Shown in pieces: positions 33,417-44,564 of a DNA stretch of 64,000 nt (positions within the stretch are counted from its first letter, which is position 1; each line of letters begins with the position of its first letter). The translations under genes and the position numbers were made by a program. This DNA comes from Austropuccinia psidii (taxonomy: Eukaryota; Basidiomycota; Pucciniomycetes; Pucciniales; Sphaerophragmiaceae): positions 25,749,975 through 25,813,974 of the forward strand of contig JALGQZ010000011.1 in assembly GCA_023105745.1 (NCBI GenBank), written 5' to 3'. The notes below the pieces were generated by a model, which saw only the letters and a program-made list of their open reading frames with translations, made no database searches and was not told where the DNA came from.

Positions 33417-36400
33417 TTGCCATTTAAAAGACAAATTACAGTAAACAAAGTATCACCAGTCAACTTAGAGTTAGAAAAATTCAAGTCTGAACAGTTAAAT
33501 GAGGCTGAGATAAGCCTTCATCTGACTGATAAACAAGAAAATGAACTTTCTTCCCTTTTGTATGACCACAAAGGAGCATTTGCTACAGACAAAGAACCTC
33601 TGGGAGCAATTATTGGTCATGAAGTTGACATCATTCTTAACATTGAGAGACCTTATCCACCACTCTTAAGAAGACCTGCTTATCCAGCAAGTCCAAAATC
33701 AAGAGAAGCTCTAGAAATTCATATCAAAGAACTTCTAGACCTTGGTGTAATAAGAAAAGTAGGCCACAATGAGGAAGTAGAAATAACTACACCAGTCATA
33801 GTCGCGTGGCATAATGGAAAATCCAGAATGGTTGGGGACTTTAGAGCTCTGAACACTTACACTGTTCCAGACAGATACCCAATACCAAAAATCCAAATTG
33901 CCCTTACTCAAATATCTCAAGCAGTGTATATAACCACTATGGATGCCCTTAAAGGATTCCATCAAAATGTGGTAACACCAAGAGCAAGAAAATACTTGAG
34001 AATTATTGTTCATTGTGGAGTGTATGAATACTTAAGAATGCCCTTTGGTATCAAAAATGCACCTTCACACTTCCAAAGAATGATGAATGAAATCTTCCCT
34101 GAAGAACTCTCAGAGGGATGGTTAATCATTTACATTGATGACATTATTATCTGTTCAAAGAATTGGGAGGAGCACATGTACAGATTATCAAGAGTTTTGA
34201 CAAAAATCCAATCAGTAAACATGAAAATCTCCTTGAAGAAATGTCATTTTGGATTTAAAGAACTTAAGGCACTAGGACATGTTGTATCTGGTTTGTCCCT
34301 TGGAATTGATAAAAACAAAGTTGCAGCAGTATTGTTAAAACCCATGCCTCAGAGTAAGAAGGAAATTCAGTCATTCTTAGGTTTTGCAGGATATTACAGG
34401 CAAGACATTAAAGACTTTGCATCCATAGCAAGACCACTTTATAAGTTGTGTGACAAAGACACAGTATTTGAGATGACTGTTGACAGAGTCAAAGCTTTTG
34501 AATCTCTAAGAGAAGCATTGACCACTGCTCCACTCTTACTGATGCCAGACTTTAAATTGCCTTTCAAACTGTATATTTATGCATCAGGGGATGGACTAGG
34601 TGCTGCACTTCACCGAGTTCAGATCATAAATGACAAACCTGTAGAAGGACCAATATGTTTCATATCCAGGCAAATCAAACCAACTGAAGCCAGATATGGA
34701 GCAAGTCAAATGGAATTTCTATGCCTTGTCTGGGCCTTGGAGAAATTGAACTATTTCTTAGAGGGATGTGTTTTTGAAGTAATAACAGATTGTACAGCTG
34801 TGAAATCACTTTTGAACATGAAAACACCTAACAGACACATTCTCAGATGGCAAATAGCCATACAAGAATACAGAGGCAATATGACTATTGTTCATAAGGA
34901 TGGAAATATTCATAAGAATGCAGATGGACTAAGCAGATGGCCATTGCCAAATAACATTGATAATCCTGCTTATGTTCCAGAAGAAGCTTCACCACAAATT
35001 CCAATAGAAGGAATAAGTGTTACAGACTTGAACACCACCTTCTTTGAAGAAGTCAGAAATAGTTACACTCAAGATAAGAATTGTAGCATCTTATGCCAAT
35101 TACTTAACAAAGACTGTAAAGACAACTCTCTAATACATGCCTTGGATGAAGTATGGAGAAAATCTTATAATGAAGGAAGATTTCACCTACTGGATGGTAT
35201 GATTTACCACAGAACCAAGCACACATGTGTCATGACAGTTTTAGACAGGTCATTAATCAATCTTGTACTGAAAGAATGCCATGATAGTCCCTTTTCAGGA
35301 CATCTTTCTGAAGACAGAACAAGAGAGAAAGTGAAGACCTGCATATGGTGGCCAATGTGGCAAAAAGATGTTGCAGAGTATTGCAAAACCTGTGACAGAT
35401 GCCAAAAGGCAAATAAATCCACTGGCAAAAGACTTGGAAATATGATGAAAATCCAAGAACCAAACAGACCTTGGGAAATTGTCCATATGGATTGGGTAAC
35501 TGGCCTACCACCAGGAGGTGACAGGAGCTATAATGCTTGCCTAGTAATTGTGGACAGATTCAGTAAAACTCCAATCTTTTTACCATGTCACAAAGATGAT
35601 ACAGCCATGGATACAGCTCTTCTGATATGGAATAGAGTAGTGTCATGGACTGGGATATTTACAAATATCATCAGTGATAGAGATCCCAAATTCACTTCAG
35701 CACTATGGACAAATCTTCACCAATTATTTGGCACTAAACTGTCTTTCTCTACAGCCTACCACCCACAAACTGATGGCCTGGCTGAAAGAATGATCCAAAC
35801 CTTAGAGGACATGGTGAGAAGATTTTGTGCATATGGCCTTGAATTCAAAGATTGTGATGGATTTACCCATGATTGGTGTACTCTGTTACCAGCACTGGAA
35901 TTAGCATATTAAACATCAATCCATGCTAGTACCAATCAGACTCCTGCTATTCTAGAAAAAGGATGGAACCCCAAGTTACCCCAAGACTCCTTGAGGAAAG
36001 ACTTAATTGAAATACATCCCACAGCTGCTAGCTTCAAAGGAATGCTAGACAAAGCTAGAAAGCATGCAGTGAGATGCATGGAGGACTCTTTTGCATATGC
36101 TAAAGATAAATGGGATAAATCACATGCAACTCCAGATTTCAAAGTGGGGGACCTAGTACTTGTATCCACCACTAACTTCAATAACATCAAAGGATGTAAA
36201 AAGTTGAAAGACTCCTTTACAGGACCTTTTGTGATTAAGGCCCTCCATGGAGAAAATGCTGTTGAAGTAGAGTTATCTGAAGAACTTAGCAATAAGCACC
36301 CTACATTTCCAGTAAGCTTGATAAAGCCATATAAATCTAGTGATGCTGAGAAATTTCCCTTGAGGAATAAGATTCCCCAAGTTATACCTCCTATTGAGAC

Positions 36401-36590
36401 ATCTGGTGCTAAGAAAATTACCAAAGTTCTTAAAGAAAGGAAATTAAGAACCAAGAAAGTAAGGGAATACCTTGTTAGGTACAGTGACCCAACTTGTGAA
36501 GATGAATGGTTAGAAGAAAAAGATATACCAGAAGCTACCAAACTCCTCAGGAGATTCAGACACACTAGAAACTCCAATATTACAAAGTAA
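33417..36590 (+). pseudogene. pol: B2 Pol: RT, RNase H, integrase, chromodomain; one stop
   Basis: One frame with a single TAA at 35910 (Lys codon in A). Residues count from 33417. RT is at about 55-300, with YIDD at 239-242. The RNase H core reads [14 protein letters not shown], so the first catalytic Asp (codon 388, 34578-34580) is Tyr. The integrase finger ([10 protein letters not shown] to CDRCQKA) lies at about 618-665, then MDWVTG near 690, SDRDPKFTS near 753 and [12 protein letters not shown] near 786. The C-terminal chromodomain-like segment is REYLVRYSDPTCEDEWLEE. It is probably fused to Gag-protease upstream but for the TAG at 33402. Confidence 0.94.
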
Positions 36591-36596
36591 TATTCT

Positions 36597-36613
36597 TTTT
36601 TAGGGGGAGGGAA
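36597..36613 (+). other. Polypurine tract of B2
   Basis: TTTTTAGGGGGAGGGAA just before TGTGAGCC. Confidence 0.82.
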
Positions 36614-38451
36614 TGTGAGCCTTAGAGGTAATTTCATATACCCAAAAGACCACAAATACAAAATTAACATATTAATATAAATAAAATAAATTTATTTATA
36701 TTATTAAAATAAAAATCAAAATATGAATATAAAATTATATTCAAAAATAAAAAACTAATTACAAATTAAAAACAAAATTACATCAAATTTTGAAATTATA
36801 AAATTACATTTATACTTGAAAAAATTAAGTAAAAATGAAATTTTAACAAAATTGTGAAAAAATAAATAAATTTGGAAAAAAGTTAAATAAAATTTATTAT
36901 AACTTTTTATCCAATAAATAAACATATAAAATTTATTTCACCATTGGATTCCTCATAAAAAATCAGGTGGGGTCACCCCTGAGTGAAATTCTTGTAACTC
37001 AACTCTAAATAAGCTTAAATTAAGTTTTTAGTATTTTCAATACAAAAGTTGAAAATCCTCAAAACCTTAATTTAATTCACACCACATGTGGTGTTAACCA
37101 TCAAATTTTGTGTTAAAATTGAGGTGTTGTGTTTAGTTTAGAAGTTATGAGGAATTGAAGTATTTTCAATTGAATTCAATTGAAATGTCAAAATGTGCGC
37201 GTGTATTACATAAGTGAACTTTGATTTACATATGAGGTGTCAATTATTACTGTATTGTACTGTACAATTGAATTGAATTACATATGTAAAGTATAAGTAT
37301 AATACATGATGAGGAATTAAAGGAAAAATAAATTGGAAAGATTAAATTTGGGGGGGGAAAAGAAACTCCAGCTCTAAGGGGGAGCTAGACCCCCAAAATC
37401 CTTTCTGACAGGCGTGGGATGTCAAAATTCACGCAAAAGTTCATCACTTTTGGCCTGGAATTGAGTTACAGGGTCTGTGGACTCAATTGATGATGAGGTT
37501 TTGATACCAACTGGGGTAGTTTTAGCTGTTGCCAAGAGGGTAAAACTAACCTTAAGATAAAACAATCATAATAAAAACAGTTTTAACTGGTTTCTACGCC
37601 TCTGACACACATTCTGACGTGTTTTGAAGGCTCTAGGCCTGGTATTGCTATAGTAATGGCTGATTTAAGGGTCTAAAATGGCTAAAAATGGCTAAAAATG
37701 GCTTAAACCAGCCCTTTTTTGGTCTAAACCAGGGTTCAATGATGCCATAATTGGCTTTTCTGTTGTCAGACTGTCTTTCACGACTGAAGAGAGTAAATTT
37801 TACTTTTGGAGTAAGAGAATTGATGGCTATAAAAGAATGTCTTCTTTGCCCCACTTTTCTCTTCATGTTAGAATCTTTTCCTTTTATTAATTAGTTTAAA
37901 ACTGTTAAACCAATCAATCAAAGATTCCAACCACCACTTTTTAAATCATTTTAATTCTTTTAACCACGTGAAAAAATCATTATAATCATTGTTTGTAACT
38001 CTTATAATCATTTTTACCCCTGAACCACCCCAAAAGTGAATTAAAGCATCTTTCATCACTGTAAACTTTGTCACTTTGTTTCCAAATTCACTCTGGTCAC
38101 TTTTGGGCGTGTTTTCTCTTTAATATTCTATTTAAAGACTTTGTTCTTTAATTAATTGCTTGCAGTTATTTGCTCAATTAATTCCAATTGAAATTGCTCT
38201 TGAAGAAATTTCTTTTGTAGCCTTAAAATATCTCTTGTAGAGTATTTTTTGGGATAAATCTTTATTGTTGGTAAAACAATAAATTTTTATATTATTGTTT
38301 TATACTAATAAAGCTATAAACAATAAAATTGGCGTGTTTTCTCTTAAAAATAATATTTCATACTATTTTTAACTGAATTTTACCTTATACAAATTTTGAG
38401 GACAGGAAAAGTACTTGATTTTTAATCAAAGTTTCATATCCACACCTTACA
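36614..38451 (+). repeat. 3' LTR of B2
   Basis: 1838 bp, nearly identical to 28349-30195. Ends CACACCTTACA, followed by the TSD. Confidence 0.95.
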
Positions 38452-38456
38452 ACAAT
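38452..38456. repeat. Right target-site duplication of B2 (ACAAT)
   Basis: Matches 28344-28348. Confidence 0.95.
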
Positions 38457-38814
38457 CAGCTATGATGTTGTTCCAATACATAATTTTTGTGTCAATTTCG
38501 GTATCTTCTTTATGCCAAGGAAGACATATGACACTTTTTCTATACCTTTCTACTATTCTTAGACACTCATTGAAACTGTCTTTCCCTCCAGGTACAAGTC
38601 CTTTCGCCCAATTCATGTCTATAATTTTGCAATGGTGCTTGGGTTCCTCTACATTTTGGTATAGCCAATATCTCTCCACATGACTTTTGTTGGCCTTCTG
38701 GAATCTGGTGCAGTTATTTATAGATTAACTCAAGTCTTGCTTCCACTTTGGCCACTAGGCTGTGCTATAAATTCTTTCCTTAGTCATTTCTTCACTCAAC
38801 TGTCCCATATAAGG
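38457..38814 (-). pseudogene. C3 integrase fragment, right piece
   Basis: The minus strand encodes a decayed copy of the integrase start: NVEEPKHH, IDMNWAKGLVPGGKD, WHKEDTEID, FWNN-like, and upstream the zinc-finger region to the GHMS equivalent near 38805. It joins directly with 28344 once B2 is taken out. Roughly 55-60% similar to C2 by eye, so C3 is an older or separate C-like lineage. Cut at 38814 by C1. Confidence 0.82.
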
Positions 38815-40229
38815 TGTCAGCCTGTGACTTAAAACCAGAGCACAAGCATGACAGCCAAATACCATAAATCAATGGTATATCCAAGATGCCATCAGAACAT
38901 GGAGCTGAGCTCAATCAGCTCAAAAGGTATCAAAAGAAAGAGGAAACTCACCTCTTTCCAAATATACAACTCCCATAATCATAGGACAAAGAATAACAAA
39001 GTTATTCCTGCTCAAAGTTGTTGCTGAGAATAAACCTTAATTTTCACCTCTCATCTGAAATACAGAGTAAGAGGCTTAACCCCATCAAATGGGTAATCAA
39101 AGTATATCTCTTATTAAGGGCTATGCAATGGTACCATCCAAACTGAGCTAGCACTAGTATTACAGAAGTGATGGTCAAATTCAGGCCAAATAAGGGTGAA
39201 TAAAATATTCACCTCTCATCTAACTTCTACAGTTTTAGTGTGGGATACCAAAAGTGGTGTTTTTTGGAAAGAGCACAATCAGGGCTAGCTTAGGGTGCCA
39301 TTTATTTCCCCATTTCTCATCTAGAACAAAATTTATAAGGCAAACAAGCCCAATACAGCTTTTTGCATAAAACACACATATGTACAAAAGATGTTGTACA
39401 TGGGATACCTTTGCCATATTTAATGATAGCCATATCAAATAAGGTACCATTGTGTGGAGCACATACAGGGCTATCCACTGAGTGAATGTTGAGGTTGATA
39501 TCTCAAAAACTGACAAAGCTATAGCTGCTTTAAGGTCAAAATCCCACAGTTTGGCCAATACAGCCTTACCGTGGGATAATATCCCAAAACCATGATTATG
39601 AGGTGTCAAAAAGACAAATAAGCTTGTTTTTACTTCAATACCTCATAGCTCATTCAATACTGGGGTCCCATAAAGGTTCTGTACAGCATTCTACACATCA
39701 TACACATGAGAATCAGGCTGCAGTCCCCAGATGAAACTTTTCACCCTGTATCGGTGAAAGCTGCCCAGATGTGGTTTGAAAACCACATCTGAGCCCTATA
39801 CAGGCTATAAAGGCCTTTTTCAAACCACAAGCCTGTCCTGGAGAGTGAAAAATCTTCACTTCCTCCACATGAACAGGTCTAGCAGCCTTTTCACCCCATT
39901 TCAGGGTAAAAGGAGGCCTTTTCGCAGCCAGAAAAGGAATCCCCATCCTTCTCTTGAATTCCTACGTAGTAAAACTGTCAAAAACAGTTATAACCTTTCA
40001 AAATAATCAGCTTATACTATAAAGCTTACTATTGTGGTCTTTTATTATTGTAACCCAACAGATAAAGCTGCACCCAGGGCTTTCAACAGCAGTCACCACC
40101 ACTAATTCTCATTAGTAAAGCCCTTTTTATTTGTAATTAAAACCTTTTTAATACTTCTTATCTGTGTAACAGTCATATTTAAAGTTTTAAATAGCCTTAT
40201 TACTTCCTTATCATAGCCTCATCCTGACA
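38815..40229 (+). repeat. 5' LTR of C1
   Basis: 1415 bp, TGTCAGCCTGTGAC to ATCCTGACA. Diverged from the C2 LTRs. Confidence 0.93.
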
Positions 40230-40849
40230 TTTTGGGGGCCTGGCTTTGTTTTTTGACCTTTTTGGACTTTACAAGCGAGTTTTTCTCTTATTTTCTCTAT
40301 TCTTACAAACTTTTTTTATCTTTTTAGGCATAATTTTTCAAAAAAAAATATATAAAACACATGTTTTTTATATAGGTAAGTGGTATATGTTATATACCAC
40401 TAATATTTATCTTTTTTGATCATATTGTTGCGTGGTTGATTATACTTTGATCACCACAAAACCTTTATTTTTGGTGTGTTTTGCATATAAAAACACTTGA
40501 AGCCATTAATACAGTCCTTTTTTTAATTAAATAAGGACACCTTTTACTGTAAAACCAACATTTGAGGCGTGGTTCGGTGTATTGTTAATTCAATTACCCT
40601 CTTACATACCACTTTTATCAGATTATACTTGCTAATTACAAGCTATTATGTGAGATACTGGCATAAAAACAGTTTAGCAGATATCTATAAGCTTTATTTT
40701 TTGACCTGAAATTGTTAATTCAATTACACTATCATTATACAAGGGTATATTGTAGTAACATACAAGCCCAGAGGCCATTCTTAGATGTGCAAAACAGAAT
40801 TTTAAGAAATGTTAACTGACATTAAGCCCTCTTTTCCTGTTTGATTCAG
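40230..40849 (+). other. C1 leader with primer-binding region
   Basis: TTTTGGGGGCCTGGC at the start is the primer-binding region. The donor position seen in C2 (ACAAGTAAGT) is ACAAGCGAGT here. The stretch is AT-rich and non-coding and ends GATTCAG at 40843-40849. Confidence 0.6.
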
Positions 40850-41149
40850 TGGAAGAAAACTACATCCCACTAGAAACCCAGTCACAGGCCAACACACCAG
40901 TGACACCCTCAGAACCAGAGGTCAGCAAGGGCAAAGGAAAGAGGCATAGTGAAGCTCTCATCACAGCAAAAAAGTGGACACCCATTGCCACTCAGAGGAA
41001 TAGAAAACCACAAAACTCTGCTTCAATACAAGGTAAACCAACCTTAACCACTTGTACAGGGAAAATTACCATAATTAACCCAGTTGTAACCTCTAAAGGT
41101 AAACTGCCAAAATCAGCAGACAACAAATTTGTACAAGGCACACTCAAAG
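40850..41149 (+). CDS. C1 leader exon
   Basis: Opens TGGAAGAAAAC straight after an AG and stays open 300 nt to AAAG|GTAAAT at 41150. With an initiating A from upstream the phase is 1, as in A and B. Residues EENYIPLETQ, KGKGKRHSE and LKG-type ends; basic and Thr-rich. Splicing over 41150-41217 (68 nt) enters the accessory frame at 41218, not the Gag frame that begins at ATG 41198. Confidence 0.48.
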
Positions 41150-41217
41150 GTAAATACCCTAAGAACATGAAGTTTTTGACTGCTTGAAAACACTGACATG
41201 TCACCTGTATACCTCAG
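41150..41217 (+). other. Candidate 68-nt intron of C1 covering the Gag start
   Basis: Donor GTAAAT, acceptor CCTCAG at 41212-41217. The Gag ATG at 41198 lies 20 nt before the end. Same length as in C2. Confidence 0.45.
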
Positions 41218-41481
41218 AGACCTTGGCTTCCAAAGGAACCAACCAGTGGACAGAGAAGGCTTGTCCAGAACCAGAAGACCTGGAAGAGGACACCTTGGAC
41301 ACAATGGTGGATGGCAAAACAATGAGGGAGATAATATCAACCTTTCCATTCACACTCCATTTCAACAGGGACCTCAAACAAGAGGACTGGAAAGAGATGG
41401 AGCAAGTTCTTCAGCTCCACCAACTCCTCAATGATTTGTTTCAATGGAGCATGGACAACAAGAGTTTCAACCTAGCAACTC
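41198..41481 (+). pseudogene. C1 Gag N-terminus and overlapping accessory exon, split by C2
   Basis: Two frames are open here. Gag begins MSPVYLRDLGFQRNQ. The accessory frame, from 41218, gives TLASKGTNQ, then an acidic helix and DLFQWSMDNK. Both are cut at 41481 by C2 and resume after the second TSD copy at 53178. Downstream the accessory frame keeps KGWNPTR but stops early at 53435 (SHHS-stop). Confidence 0.7.
41477..41481. repeat. Left target-site duplication of C2 (AACTC)
   Basis: Repeated exactly at 53173-53177. Confidence 0.96.
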
Positions 41482-42920
41482 TGTCAGCCTGTGACTCAAA
41501 CCCAGAGCACAAGCATGACAGCCAAAATACCATAAACCAATGGTATAGCCAAAATACCACCAAAACATGGACCTGAGCCAAATTAGCTCAGAAGGTATCA
41601 AAAGAAAGAGGAAACTCACCTCTTCCTGAAAATATAAGTCCCATCACCATAGGACAAGAAATAACAAAGTTATTCCTGCTCAAAGTTATTGCTGAGCATA
41701 AACCTTAATTTTCACCTCTCATCTAAAATCTAGAAGGAGAGGCTTAACCCCATCAAATGGGTATTCAAAATGAAGCTCTAAGCCAGGGCTATCTAATGGT
41801 GCCAGCCAAACTGAGCTAGCACCAGTATTACTTGAGTTATGGTCAAATTCAGACCAAATAAGGGTGAACAAAACATTCACCTCTCATCTAACTTTTACAG
41901 TTTTAGTGTGAGATACCCAAAGTGGGGTCTTTTTGGAAAGAGCACAATCAGGGCTATCTGATGGTGCCATCCATTTCCTCATAACTCAACTACAACAGAA
42001 GTTATTGGCCAAACAAGCTTAATACAGCTTTTGACCAGACCACGCCAATGTACAAAAATACTTGTACATGGGATAGCTTTGTCATATTTAATGATAACCA
42101 TGTCAAGTTGGGTACCATTGTGTAGAGCTCATACAGGGCTATTCAATGAACCAACTGTGAGCTTGATATCTCAAAAACTGACAGAGTTATGGCCATTTTA
42201 AGGTCAAAATCCCACCTGCTGTCAGATACAGCCTTACCATGGGATAATATCCCATAACCATGAATATGAGGTGTCAAATAGACAAAGAAGCATGTTTTTA
42301 CTTCAATACCTCATATGTCAGTCAATACTGGGGTCCCATACAGTTTCTGTACAGCATTCTACGCGTCATACACGTCAGAATCAGGCTGTGAGGTCCCCAG
42401 ATGAAAATTTTCACCCTGTACTGGTGAAAACTGCCCAGATGTGGTTTCAAAACCACATCTGAGCCCAATACAGGGTATACAGGCTGTTTGCAAACCACAA
42501 GCCTGTCCTGGAGAGTGAAAAATCTTCACTTCCTCTACGTCGAAAGGTCTAGCAGCCTTTCCACCTCAATTTCAGGATAAAAGGAGGGCTTTTCACAGCC
42601 AAAAACCTTTCCTCATCCTGCTCTTGAATAACCTACGTAGTAAACTGTCAAAAACAGTTTTACTCTTGGTTAAATAATCAGGTATACTCTTAATTTAAAG
42701 TATTGTAGTCTTTATTATTGTAATCCAACAGGTAAAGCTGCACCCAGGGCTTTCAACAGCGCTCACCACCACTATATCTTTATAGTAAAGCCCTTTAAAT
42801 CTTAAATTAAATCATTTATTATCAGCCTTATCATCTTTTAAAACCATTTTTACCGTGTCACAGTCATAGTTAAAGCTTGTAAATACTCATATACACCTTT
42901 ATCATAGACTCAGCCTGACA
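41482..42920 (+). repeat. 5' LTR of C2
   Basis: TGTCAGCCTGTGAC to GCCTGACA. No strong TATA box; ATAAAAGGAGG near 42578 is the best candidate. Confidence 0.96.
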
Positions 42921-42939
42921 TTTTGGGGGCCTGGCCGTG
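42921..42939 (+). other. Primer-binding-site region of C2
   Basis: TTTTGGGGGCCTGGCCGTG, nearly as in A and B2. Confidence 0.55.
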
Positions 42940-43515
42940 TTTTTTTTAACTTTTTTGGACCTTACAAGTAAGTCTTTTCTCTTTTTTATGACTTATTAAC
43001 ACATTGTTTTATCTTTTTTAGGCGTAATTTCATATTAAATATATATATATTATATATTTTTATCTTTTTTTCATATACTCATATTTTAAAAGAGTATTTT
43101 TCACGTGGCTAATACCCACTGAAAATAATTATTTTTGGCGTGTTTTGTATATAAAAACACATCAGCCATCAATAAGTCCTGTATTCTTGACTGAATAAGG
43201 ACACCTCTGAATGAAAAACCATCAGTTGAGGCGTGGATTAAGTGTATTGTTGACTGAATAACACTTATACAAAACCACTTGTACAGAATACACTTGAAAA
43301 CCACAGGTGTATCTGTGGGATACTGGCACACAAACAGTGTGACAGGGCACCATAAGCTGTATTTCTGACGTGAAATTGTTAATTCAATCACACTGTCATT
43401 ATACAAGGGCATATTGTAATAATATACAAGCCCAGAGGCCATTCTTAGACGTGCAAAACCAGCCATTTAAGAAGTCTTAACTGACATAAGCCCTCTTTTT
43501 CCTGTTTTGATTCAG
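42940..43515 (+). other. C2 leader with candidate donor GTAAGT at 42968
   Basis: TTACAA|GTAAGT at 42968-42973 is a consensus donor preceded by A. A possible acceptor GATTCAG ends at 43515, giving a 548-nt intron that would create ATG GAA GAA at the join. Otherwise AT-rich and non-coding. Confidence 0.45.
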
Positions 43516-43795
43516 TGGAAGAAAACTACATCCCACTTGAAACCCAGTCACAGGCCAACACACCAGTGACACCCTCAGAACCAGAGGGCAGCAAGGGTAA
43601 AGGAAAAAGGCTTAGTGAAGGCCTCATTACAGCCAAGAAGTGGACACCAATAGCCACGAAACTCTGCTTCAATACAAGGTAAACCAACCTTAACCACTTG
43701 TACAGGGAAGATTACAATTATTAACCCAGTTGTAACCTCCAAAGGCAAACTGCCCAAATCAGCAGATAACAAATTTGTACAAGGCACAGTCAAAG
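43516..43795 (+). pseudogene. C2 leader exon with 20-bp deletion
   Basis: Homologous to C1 40850-41149 but 20 bp shorter near 43660, which shifts its frame and puts a stop at about 43680. The downstream donor AAAG|GTAAAT (43796) and acceptor CTCAG (43859-43863) are kept (68-nt intron). Confidence 0.55.
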
Positions 43796-43863
43796 GTAAA
43801 TACCCTAAGAACATAAAGTTTTTGACTGCTTGCAAACACTGATATGTCCCCTGCACACCTCAG

Positions 43864-44564
43864 AGACCTTGGCTTCCAAAGGAACCAGCCAGAGGATAGA
43901 GCAGGAATGTCTAGAACCAGAAGACCTGAAAGAAGACACATTGGACACAGTGGTGGATGGCAAAACAATGAGGGAGATAATATCAACCTTGCCATTCACA
44001 CTCCAATTCAACAGAAACCTCAAACCAGAGGACTGGAAGGATATGGATCAAGTTCTTCAAATCCACCAACTCCTCAAAGATTTGTTTCAATGGAGCATGG
44101 ACAACAAGAGGTTCAACCTAGCAACTCACTGGGCAGAACTGGGATCAAGTTGCCAGAAGATCTGTCTCAAAGAGATAGACTTCAAAGACCTTATGGTAAT
44201 CACCAAGGGTTGGAATCCTACCAGGAAGCACAGACTCCTGGAGGCAAGGGCACAGAGGATAAGGGAGAATCAAGCCACTATCCAAGCTATAGAAGAACAG
44301 TTAACCCAGACAGGGCCTACTCAGATTCCTTCAGGTTCACAAGGAGCATGCCAAATCAGCTCTCCAGTGGCTTCACACCATTCAGAAACCAGCAGATCAG
44401 TGGCCAAGAGTCACCATTCTTCACAATTCCAGGAAGTTTCCAGGAAAAGACAAGGCAACAAGGGCAAGAACAAAGCCTCCTTCAACCAGAGGAGGAAAGA
44501 GTCAGACCCCATGATCCAGAAGCTGTTAGATTTGGTAAAAGAAGTACACAAGAACCAGAAGTAG
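43864..44564 (+). CDS. C2 accessory protein, second exon (GWxP protein overlapping Gag)
   Basis: Open frame over 701 nt from the acceptor to a stop at 44562, overlapping Gag in another frame. It contains an acidic helical part (PEDLKEDTLD, DLFQWSMDNK), TKGWNPTR equivalent to NGWHP in B, then helices (RIRENQATIQAIEEQL), a Ser/His-rich middle, a basic KGKNKASFNQRRK stretch and the terminal helix DPMIQKLLDLVKEV. It is longer than in B, mainly in the linker. An ATG at 43830 lies in the same frame upstream of the acceptor, so it could also be translated without splicing. No known domain. Confidence 0.6.

Larger units (their letters stand above)
28349..38451 (+). mobile_element. Element B2: nearly full-length B-family chromovirus-like retrotransposon
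   Basis: 10.1 kb, with LTRs of 1847 and 1838 bp, a perfect 5-bp TSD, primer-binding region, leader exon, gag, pol and polypurine tract all in order. Defects are limited to two frameshifts in gag, stops at 33400 and 35910, and an Asp to Tyr change in RNase H. It is the best reference for the B family here. It is inserted in C3 integrase. Confidence 0.96.
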
